Origin: CAWBUW01 sp963792075
Lineage (GTDB): Bacteria > Chloroflexota > Anaerolineae > Anaerolineales > UBA4823
Assembly: GCA_963792075.1 (NCBI GenBank)
Contig: CAWBUW010000012.1
Location: 2,046,001 to 2,110,000, forward strand
Direction of reading: 5' to 3'
Length of the DNA stretch: 64,000 nucleotides
Numbering within the stretch: position 1 is the first letter of the stretch; each line of letters begins with the position of its first letter. The translations under genes and the position numbers were made by a program. Positions 1-6,353 of the stretch are shown piece after piece. A model generated the notes under the pieces. That model saw only the letters and a list, made by a program, of their open reading frames with translations. It did no database searches and was not told the origin of the DNA.

Positions 1-480
1 GACGCAGACGTAAACAAGGCCAAGGGTCTGGCAGAAGCAGATGTGATCCGCGCCAAGGGTATGACCCAGGCAGAGGTGATCCGGGCGCAGGGGCTCTCTG
101 AAGCCGAAGCAATGCGGCGCAAGGCGGAGGCATGGGAGCAATATACCCAGGCCGCAGTCTTACAGCTCCTGATCCAGAACCTGCCGGCCTTGGCCGAGGC
201 GATTTCGAAGCCGCTGGCACAGACCGAAAAGATCATCGTGATCAGCAACGGCAGCGAAGGATCAGGTACCGGTTCGACCAAGGTCACGCAAGATGTGACC
301 AATATCCTGACGCAGATGCCGGAGGTGGTGAACGCTCTGACCGGGATAGACCTGGTAGCGCTGTTGAAGAGCCTGCCAGCCGTCAAACAGGCCAGCGGCA
401 AGCCAGCAGAGCCTGAAGTACCTGACGCCATGCCCGCACCCGGCTCGCCAGGTGAGCCTGCTAAGACGAACGAACAATAA
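1..480 (+). CDS. Flotillin/SPFH family protein, C-terminal fragment
   Basis: The reading frame is open from base 1, so the start lies outside the window. The 159 visible residues are the C-terminal part of a flotillin: an Ala/Glu-rich coiled coil with AEADVIRAKG-like repeats (residues 5-45), then the conserved block around NLPALAEAISKPL, EKIIVISNG and a tail ending in acidic/Pro-rich sequence. Flotillins are membrane-associated scaffold proteins of lipid microdomains. The N-terminal membrane anchor and SPFH domain are not visible. The stop lies 20 nt before the mutase start, so the two are probably co-transcribed. Confidence 0.85.
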   Translation, partial: DADVNKAKGLAEADVIRAKGMTQAEVIRAQGLSEAEAMRRKAEAWEQYTQAAVLQLLIQNLPALAEAISKPLAQTEKIIVISNGSEGSGTGSTKVTQDVTNILTQMPEVVNALTGIDLVALLKSLPAVKQASGKPAEPEVPDAMPAPGSPGEPAKTNEQ

Positions 481-500
481 ATTCTCGAAAGAGGTTGATC

Positions 501-2156
501 ATGACTTTGGATGCTGAACAGAAACGTTGGGAAGAACAAACCCGCCAACCTGTGCTGAAGCGTTTCCCGGAGCGCAAACCGGAGTTCCAAACCGGTTCGG
601 GAATCCCGCTGCCCCCGGCCCTGACGCCTGCGAATGCCGACCCGGATTTTATGGAAACGCTGGGCTTTCCAGGCGAATATCCTTATACACGTGGTGTGCA
701 GCCGACCATGTACCGCGGCCGCTTCTGGACGATGCGCCAGTACGCTGGGTATGCCACAGCCGAAGAGTCCAACCGGCGCTACCGCTATTTGTTGGAGCAG
801 GGCCAGACCGGCCTGTCAGTGGCCTTTGACCTGCCGACACAGATCGGCTATGACTCGGACGATCCCATCGCCATGGGGGAAGTAGGTAAAGTGGGCGTGG
901 CGATTTCTTCTCTCGAAGACATGGCTACGCTGTTCCAGGAAATCCCCTTGGGCAAGGTCTCTACCTCGATGACGATCAACGCGCCGGCTTCGGTTCTGTT
1001 GGCGATGTACATCGCTGTGGCGAAGCAGCAGGGTGTGGAAACGAAGCAGTTGCGCGGCACGATCCAGAATGATATTCTGAAAGAATACATCGCACGCGGC
1101 ACGTATATTTTCCCGCCGCAGCCCTCGATGCGTCTGATCACCGATATCTTCCGCTTCTGCCAGGCAGAAGTGCCACACTGGAACACGATCAGCATCTCGG
1201 GTTACCATATCCGTGAAGCCGGTTCGACTGCAGTACAAGAAGTCGCCTTTACCATGGCGAATGCCATCGCCTACGTCCAGGCAGCAATCAATGCCGGGTT
1301 GGACGTGGATGATTTCGCCGGGCAGCTTTCGTTTTTCTTCAACGCACATAACAATTTTATGGAGGAGATCGCCAAGTTCCGCGCCGCGCGGCGGCTGTGG
1401 GCCCGCCTGATGAAAGGGCGCTTTGGCGCCAAAAAAACCGCTTCACAGATGCTGCGCTTCCACACGCAGACAGGCGGTTCAACCCTGACCGCACAGCAGC
1501 CGGAAAACAACGTAGTGCGGGTTACTTTACAGGCATTGGCGGCGGTGATGGGCGGTACGCAGTCACTGCACACTAACAGCATGGATGAGGCGTTGTGGCT
1601 TCCGACCGAGCGCTCGGTGCGCGTGGCGCTGCGTACGCAGCAGATTATCGCCTATGAGTCCGGCGTGGCCGATTCGATTGACCCGCTGGCTGGCTCATAC
1701 CTGATTGAGCATCTGACGGATGAGATCGAGCAGCGCGCCGGAGAATATCTCGCCAAGATTGATCGCCTGGGCGGCGCCCTGGCTGCCATCGAACAGGGCT
1801 ATATGCAGGGCGAGATCCAGGAAGCTGCTTACCAGTACCAACGTGCAGTGGAAACGAAAGATGAGACCGTGGTGGGTGTGAATTCCTTCCAGGTAGAAGA
1901 GAAGATGGATCTTGAGCGCCTGGCCGTGGATCCCTCGATCGAGATTGGCCAGCGGGAACGCCTGGCTGCGCTGCGCCAACGGCGTGACTCTGCGAAAGTC
2001 AGTGAGCTGTTAGGACAGATAGATACTGCTGCGCGGGGTACAGAAAACCTGATGCCTTTATTTGTGACCTGTGTCGAAAATAACGTCACGCTGGGCGAGA
2101 TTTGCAACATGCTGCGTAAGGTATGGGGCGAGTACCATCCGCCCGCGTTCCTTTAG
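501..2156 (+). CDS. mcmA1: Methylmalonyl-CoA mutase large (catalytic) subunit
   Basis: The 551-residue protein matches the catalytic TIM-barrel half of B12-dependent acyl-CoA mutases, which interconvert methylmalonyl-CoA and succinyl-CoA. It has YPYTRGVQPTMY near residue 55, RQYAGYATAEESN, TIQNDILKEYIARGTYIFPP and SISGYHIREAG with the active-site His. Tyr in TMY and Arg in IARGTY sit where methylmalonyl-CoA mutases have Tyr89/Arg207; isobutyryl-CoA mutases have Phe/Gln there, so methylmalonyl specificity is favoured. There is no C-terminal B12-binding domain, so it must pair with a separate small subunit not seen here. ATG 501 is chosen over TTG 495 because GAGG lies 6 nt upstream. Confidence 0.93.
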   Translation: MTLDAEQKRWEEQTRQPVLKRFPERKPEFQTGSGIPLPPALTPANADPDFMETLGFPGEYPYTRGVQPTMYRGRFWTMRQYAGYATAEESNRRYRYLLEQGQTGLSVAFDLPTQIGYDSDDPIAMGEVGKVGVAISSLEDMATLFQEIPLGKVSTSMTINAPASVLLAMYIAVAKQQGVETKQLRGTIQNDILKEYIARGTYIFPPQPSMRLITDIFRFCQAEVPHWNTISISGYHIREAGSTAVQEVAFTMANAIAYVQAAINAGLDVDDFAGQLSFFFNAHNNFMEEIAKFRAARRLWARLMKGRFGAKKTASQMLRFHTQTGGSTLTAQQPENNVVRVTLQALAAVMGGTQSLHTNSMDEALWLPTERSVRVALRTQQIIAYESGVADSIDPLAGSYLIEHLTDEIEQRAGEYLAKIDRLGGALAAIEQGYMQGEIQEAAYQYQRAVETKDETVVGVNSFQVEEKMDLERLAVDPSIEIGQRERLAALRQRRDSAKVSELLGQIDTAARGTENLMPLFVTCVENNVTLGEICNMLRKVWGEYHPPAFL

Positions 2157-2169
2157 AGGGATTAGCTGG

Positions 2170-2282
2170 GGTTGTCCAAAAAGACGAAAACAAGGAGAAA
2201 ATATACGTACCTGTGGGGGTGGTGCGGAGCACCACCCCCACAGGTACGTATATTTTCTTCCTTTGTTTCTTTTTGGACAGCC
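2170..2282. repeat. Long intergenic palindrome with GGTTGTCCAAA / TTTGGACAGCC ends
   Basis: The ~113-bp gap between the mutase and epimerase genes is one long inverted repeat. The inner stem is perfect over 29 bp (2197-2225 against 2229-2257, loop GGA). The outer arms also pair, with small differences, ending in TTGTCCAAAAAG on the left and CTTTTTGGACAG-like sequence on the right. No ORF fits inside. The same end sequences recur singly at 11521, 32198, 38622 and 54583, so this looks like a full copy of a dispersed palindromic element. It may also act as an RNA hairpin between mcmA1 and mce. Confidence 0.85.
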
Positions 2283-2305
2283 CGAAGATTTTTTAGGAGA
2301 ATCGA

Positions 2306-2716
2306 ATGGCAAAAATTACTCGGATCGATCATATCGCGGTGCTTGTGGATGACCTGGATCAAACGCTCACCTTTTGGCGGGATGCGTTGGGCATGGATCT
2401 GACCCATCTGCAGGATGTGCCTGCTGAGATGGCCAAAATCGCCTTCCTGCCTACGGGGGGAAGTGAGATTGAGCTGGTACAGCCGACTACGAGCAATTCG
2501 GGGTTGGCAAAGTTCCTGGAAAAACGCGGCCCAGGCATGCACCATATCTGCCTGGAGGTGGATGATATCGATGGGATGCTGGCCCAGCTCAAAGAAAAAG
2601 GGGTGCAGTTGATCAACGAAACCCCGCGCCAGGGTCTTGAAGGACGGCGCTACGCGTTTATCCATCCCAAAAGCGCGCACGGCGTGATGATTGAGCTGTA
2701 CGAGCTGTCGAAATAG
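2306..2716 (+). CDS. mce: Methylmalonyl-CoA epimerase
   Basis: A 136-residue vicinal-oxygen-chelate (glyoxalase-fold) protein of normal length for methylmalonyl-CoA epimerase, which interconverts (R)- and (S)-methylmalonyl-CoA. Two repeated beta-alpha-beta modules are visible: IDHIAVLVDDLDQTLTFW with the first metal His, and GMHHICLEVDDI with the second. IELVQP and the C-terminal MIELYEL supply the acidic ligands. AGGAG lies 6 nt before ATG 2306. Placement just after the mutase large subunit supports the specific call over a generic glyoxalase. Confidence 0.9.
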   Translation: MAKITRIDHIAVLVDDLDQTLTFWRDALGMDLTHLQDVPAEMAKIAFLPTGGSEIELVQPTTSNSGLAKFLEKRGPGMHHICLEVDDIDGMLAQLKEKGVQLINETPRQGLEGRRYAFIHPKSAHGVMIELYELSK

Positions 2717-2722
2717 TAATGA

Positions 2723-3013
2723 TTACTCTTCCAGAAAAGTACCGCCGGAAATTTCGTGGGTGATAAACCGGCGCTCAAGATTAAAAAATAGATCGACCGA
2801 AACCTGATTAAAGCAGTGGTTGGCGCCTTCGCCGGTCAAGACTTTGTGACAATGATAGCCCTTGCCATCGTCGTCCAGGCTGACATCGTTATGCAGATCC
2901 ACCCGGCCGTGGAGCAGCTCACCACAGCGCTTGCATTTGACCGTGTAGAGGTAAATTGGCTTTTCGTATTTAGAGCCGCCAAACAAGTGGGCCAGTTTCT
3001 TAAGGATATCCAT
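2723..3013 (-). CDS. Small zinc-ribbon-like protein of unknown function
   Basis: A 96-residue protein starting MDILKKLAHLFGG. It has a CKRC pair near residue 28, a CHK near residue 56 and another Cys about 10 residues later, which could form one zinc site. No enzymatic motif is seen, and I do not recognise a named family beyond a general zinc-ribbon look. ATG 3013 is preceded by GGAGAT at 7 nt spacing. A longer frame upstream would read into the hairpin at 3034-3076 and is rejected. It is transcribed divergently from uvrA and convergently with mce, its end only 6 nt from the end of mce. Confidence 0.7.
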   Translation of the reverse strand: MDILKKLAHLFGGSKYEKPIYLYTVKCKRCGELLHGRVDLHNDVSLDDDGKGYHCHKVLTGEGANHCFNQVSVDLFFNLERRFITHEISGGTFLEE

Positions 3014-3033
3014 ACCGTATCTCCAATCCGGGG

Positions 3034-3076
3034 TCTGGGGATTTGCGGGCGGTAAAACCGCCCGCAAATCCCCAGA
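3034..3076. repeat. Perfect 19-bp-stem hairpin between divergent genes
   Basis: Arms 3034-3052 and 3058-3076 are perfectly complementary around loop TAAAA. Genes on both sides point away from it (minus-strand gene starts at 3013, uvrA starts at 3326), so it cannot terminate either one. It directly abuts the repeat element at 3070-3165. It is either a mobile-type palindrome or a 5'-UTR structure. Confidence 0.8.
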
Positions 3077-3165
3077 TTCCTCTTGTTCCCCCGCCAGCGG
3101 GGCGGGGGCAAGGGGGTGGGGAAGGCTTCGCCGTCAGGGCTTTCAGCCTTTATGAAAGCCCTGAC
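3070..3165. repeat. Dispersed ~95-bp repeat element, copy A
   Basis: This stretch is clearly similar to 23198-23293 along its whole length: CCCCAGA-TCCTCTT-TTCCCCCGCC, then a G-rich run, GGCTTCGCC, then a hairpin of AGGGCTTTCA/TGAAAGCCCT, ending CTGAC. In the other copy the last stem pair A-T is T-A, so pairing is kept despite the change. No coding capacity is seen. It looks like a REP/MITE-like or structured RNA element. Confidence 0.8.
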
Positions 3166-3203
3166 CTATACTTAATTATATCCCCGGACATTTGAAACAG
3201 ATG

Positions 3204-3212
3204 TGCTATAAT
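3204..3212 (+). promoter_or_regulatory. Extended -10 promoter for uvrA
   Basis: TGC-TATAAT is a perfect extended -10 element. TTGAAA at 3192-3197 is only 9 nt away, too close to be the -35. The expected transcription start is near 3219, giving a ~107-nt leader that contains the palindrome at 3224-3237. Confidence 0.65.
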
Positions 3213-3223
3213 TGAGGCCGCTT

Positions 3224-3237
3224 AGGGCAATTGCCCT
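3224..3237. promoter_or_regulatory. 14-bp perfect palindrome just downstream of the uvrA promoter
   Basis: AGGGCAATTGCCCT is a perfect inverted repeat lying about +6 to +19 from the predicted uvrA transcription start. That position suits a repressor operator. It does not match the Bacillus-type (GAAC-N4-GTTC) or Escherichia-type SOS box, so the regulator is unknown. Confidence 0.4.
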
Positions 3238-3240
3238 GGG

Positions 3241-3291
3241 AACCTATCCGAAAATTGTTTTGGTAGTGTGTGGCGTCGTAGCCGCCACACA
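3241..3291. repeat. Half copy of the CCTATCCGAAAA-type palindromic element
   Basis: The left end AACCTATCCGAAAATTGTTTTG is near-identical to the left end of the palindrome at 28132-28211. A short internal stem follows (GTGTGTGGC against GCCACACAC). The right end (TTCGGATAG) is missing, so this is a truncated or decayed copy lying in the uvrA leader. Confidence 0.6.
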
Positions 3292-3325
3292 CATAAGATC
3301 CTCACGAACGTGGGAGTAGGCTTGA

Positions 3326-6277
3326 ATGTCCTCGAACGTAATCCGTGTAGTGGGTGCTCGTGTCCACAACCTGAAAAATATTACTGTTGAAATCCCGCGC
3401 GACAAGCTGGTCGTCATCACTGGCTTGTCAGGGTCAGGGAAGTCCTCACTCGCATTTGACACGATCTTCGCTGAAGGCCAGCGGCGGTATGTTAAATCGC
3501 TCTCTGCATATGCCCGGCAGTTCCTGGGGCAAATGAACAAGCCGGACGTGGATGCGATCGAGGGCCTATCCCCCGCAGTCTCCATTGACCAGAAGGGGAC
3601 CTCGCATAACCCGCGTTCTACAGTCGGGACAGTCACAGAAATCTATGATTACCTGCGCTTGCTTTTTGCCCGGGCAGGGATCCCGCACTGTCCGATATGC
3701 GGGCGCGAGGTCAGCAAGCAATCGGCGCAAGAGATTGTGGATGCAATCGAGCGCATGCCAGAAGGGGCGCGCATTTTGGTGCTGTCGCCGTTAGTGCGTG
3801 GGCGCAAGGGTACGCACCAGGCCGTGCTGGAAGAGGTGCGCAAGGCCGGCTTTGTGCGGGCGCGAGTAGATGGACAGGTACATGAGCTGGATGAAGATAT
3901 CCAGATGGATCGGTATAAGCTCCACACGATCGAAGCTGTGGTGGATCGCCTGGTAGTGCGCCAGCAAGAGAGTGAAGAAGAACGCCAGGCCGCGCGCTCG
4001 CGCCTGACTGACTCGGTGGAAACGGCGCTCAAATTTGGGGATGGTTATTTGACGGCGCAGTGGTTGAACCCGCCGGAAGATCACCCTCGACCGCAAATTG
4101 TAATCACCGAAGAGGCGGAGGATGGCTCAATCCCGGCCGAGCGGCAGGGGTTAGATTTACATTTCTCCGAACACCTGGCGTGCCCGGAGCATGGTTCCGT
4201 GCTGCCAGAGATCGAGCCGCGCACATTTTCGTTCAACACGCCGCACGGCGCTTGCCCAGACTGCCAGGGTTTAGGGGGTAAGCTGGAAATTGACCCGGAA
4301 CTCTTGATCCCGGATAAGGATATTTCTCTCAACGATGGAGCTATCGCAGTTTCGGAATGGAGTGGCCCGCGCGATGAAGGTGGTTATTATTGGCAGGCGC
4401 TGCAGGCTGCGGCGCAAGAATTCCACGTAGACCTGGATGCGCCGGTGAGCAAGCTCTCGCCCGATAAGCTGAACCTGGTGTTATACGGCACGCAGGGCAA
4501 AGAAGTGACCGTACATTACCAGAACCGGGATGGACGCCAGGCTACTTTCCGCATGGCGTTCGAGGGCGTGATCAACAACCTGCAGCGGCGCTACAACGAG
4601 ACCTCTTCAGAGTATACGCGCGAAAAGCTTTCAGAATATATGAATGAGCGTACCTGCCCGACCTGTAATGGGCGCAGGCTGCGCAAAGAGGCGCTGGCAA
4701 TCACAATAGATGGGGCGAATATCGTCGAGGTGACCAATTGGCCGGTGCTAACCACGCTGGATTGGGCGCACAAGCTTATGGGGGGAGATTCTCCTCTGAC
4801 CCCCCGCCAGATGGCGATCGCCGACCGAATCTTGAAAGAGATAGACGCTCGCCTGGGTTTTCTGGTTAATGTGGGCCTGGATTACCTGACTTTGCAGCGT
4901 TCAGCCTCCTCGCTTTCGGGCGGAGAAGCACAACGCATCCGCCTGGCAACCCAGGTTGGCTCTCGTTTGATGGGTGTGTTGTATGTGCTGGATGAACCTT
5001 CGATTGGTCTCCACCCACGCGATAACCGCCGCTTGTTGGAGACGCTGATGGGGCTGCGCGACCTGGGGAACACGGTGCTGGTGGTGGAGCATGACGAAGA
5101 GACCATCCGCACGGCGGATTGGATCGTAGACCTGGGGCCCGGAGCCGGCGAGCACGGGGGCGAGATCGTGGCAGAAGGCCCGGTGGAAGCGATCCTGGCG
5201 AGCCCGGACTCGCTGACCGGGGCATACTTGAGCGGTGCCAGGCGCGTGCCCATCCCGGACGTTCGCCGGAAGGGAAACGGCAAGGTGCTGACTGTGCGCG
5301 GCGCACGCGAAAACAACCTCAAGAATATTGATGTGAAATTCCCGTTGGGGGAACTGGTATGTATCACCGGGGTTTCAGGCTCGGGGAAATCCACGCTGAT
5401 GGTGGAAATCATTTACAAAGCGCTGGCACGCCAGTTGCATGGCGCGCATACCCAGCCAGGCGATTATGACCGTTTGGATGGGATAGAGCACATTGATAAG
5501 ATCATCAATATCGATCAGTCACCGATTGGCCGGACCCCGCGCTCCAACCCGGGCACGTATACCGGTTTGTTTGACCAGATCCGCACGCTTTTTGCCGAGC
5601 TGCCTGAAAGTAAAGTACGCGGTTATAAACCAGGGCGTTTCTCGTTTAACGTGCATGGTGGGCGCTGCGAGGCCTGTCAGGGACAGGGGCAACTGCGCAT
5701 CGAAATGCAGTTCTTGCCCGATGTCTATGTCGCCTGCGATGTCTGCCATGGGGCGCGTTTCAACCGGGAGACTCTGCAGGTGCGTTTTAAGGAACGCAAC
5801 ATTGCGGATGTGCTCGATTTGACGGTGGAAGAAGGGTTGGAGTTCTTTGCATCCTTTCCTTCCATGGCCAACCGGCTGACCACACTGAACGACGTCGGGT
5901 TGGGATATGTGCGCATTGGCCAACCCGCGCCCACGCTTTCAGGCGGGGAGGCGCAGCGGGTTAAGCTGGCGAAGGAACTCTCACGCCGCGCTACCGGACG
6001 CACGCTGTACGTATTGGATGAACCTTCCGTCGGGCTGCACGCGGCAGATGTCCATAAGCTCATTGAGGTGCTGCAGCGCTTGGTGGATGCAGGTAACTCG
6101 GTGCTGATCATCGAGCACAACCTGGATATGATCAAAGTGGCTGACCATATCATTGACCTGGGCCCAGAAGGCGGCGACCGGGGCGGCTATCTCGTGGCGG
6201 AGGGCACGCCGGAAGAAGTATGCGAGATCCCGGAATCACATACCGGTCGTTTCCTGAAAGGTGTCGTCCGCCGCTAA
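3326..6277 (+). CDS. uvrA: UvrABC excinuclease subunit A
   Basis: UvrA is the damage-sensing ATPase of nucleotide excision repair; it loads UvrB at lesions. The 983-residue protein is complete: Walker A GLSGSGKSS (33-41), zinc module with CPIC (~120), the Cys pairs flanking the TFSFNTPHGACPDC region, ABC signature LSGGEAQRIRL (~530), second Walker A GVSGSGKST (~680), the CEACQGQG and CDVCHG zinc-finger Cys pairs, and second signature LSGGEAQRVKL (~870). GGAG lies about 9 nt before ATG 3326. It has its own promoter and a strong terminator, so it is probably monocistronic. No uvrB or uvrC is seen in the window. Confidence 0.98.
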   Translation: MSSNVIRVVGARVHNLKNITVEIPRDKLVVITGLSGSGKSSLAFDTIFAEGQRRYVKSLSAYARQFLGQMNKPDVDAIEGLSPAVSIDQKGTSHNPRSTVGTVTEIYDYLRLLFARAGIPHCPICGREVSKQSAQEIVDAIERMPEGARILVLSPLVRGRKGTHQAVLEEVRKAGFVRARVDGQVHELDEDIQMDRYKLHTIEAVVDRLVVRQQESEEERQAARSRLTDSVETALKFGDGYLTAQWLNPPEDHPRPQIVITEEAEDGSIPAERQGLDLHFSEHLACPEHGSVLPEIEPRTFSFNTPHGACPDCQGLGGKLEIDPELLIPDKDISLNDGAIAVSEWSGPRDEGGYYWQALQAAAQEFHVDLDAPVSKLSPDKLNLVLYGTQGKEVTVHYQNRDGRQATFRMAFEGVINNLQRRYNETSSEYTREKLSEYMNERTCPTCNGRRLRKEALAITIDGANIVEVTNWPVLTTLDWAHKLMGGDSPLTPRQMAIADRILKEIDARLGFLVNVGLDYLTLQRSASSLSGGEAQRIRLATQVGSRLMGVLYVLDEPSIGLHPRDNRRLLETLMGLRDLGNTVLVVEHDEETIRTADWIVDLGPGAGEHGGEIVAEGPVEAILASPDSLTGAYLSGARRVPIPDVRRKGNGKVLTVRGARENNLKNIDVKFPLGELVCITGVSGSGKSTLMVEIIYKALARQLHGAHTQPGDYDRLDGIEHIDKIINIDQSPIGRTPRSNPGTYTGLFDQIRTLFAELPESKVRGYKPGRFSFNVHGGRCEACQGQGQLRIEMQFLPDVYVACDVCHGARFNRETLQVRFKERNIADVLDLTVEEGLEFFASFPSMANRLTTLNDVGLGYVRIGQPAPTLSGGEAQRVKLAKELSRRATGRTLYVLDEPSVGLHAADVHKLIEVLQRLVDAGNSVLIIEHNLDMIKVADHIIDLGPEGGDRGGYLVAEGTPEEVCEIPESHTGRFLKGVVRR

Positions 6278-6295
6278 GAAATGAATTAAAAATTT

Positions 6296-6346
6296 AGCAC
6301 GTTGCTGGCGGCTGGGCATGCCCAACCGCCAGCAACGTGCTTTTTT
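6296..6346. terminator. Bidirectional rho-independent terminator
   Basis: A ~21-bp GC-rich stem (AGCACGTTGCTGGCGG... paired with ...CCGCCAGCAACGTGCT, loop around CAT) is followed by TTTTTT on the plus strand. It lies between convergent uvrA and the ABC-F gene. On the minus strand the run AAATT before it supplies a weaker U-tract. Confidence 0.88.
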
Positions 6347-6353
6347 CATCCCT

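Noticed and set aside
2170..2282. Insertion sequence reading of the long palindrome
   Set aside because: There is no transposase frame, no clear target duplication, and the length is under 120 bp; only a non-autonomous or structural element is possible.
3192..3212. TTGAAA at 3192 as -35 for uvrA
   Set aside because: The spacer to TATAAT is only 9 nt, too short; the extended -10 explains the site better.
3224..3326. SOS (LexA) box upstream of uvrA
   Set aside because: No match to the Bacillus or Escherichia LexA box was found; the palindrome at 3224 differs from both.
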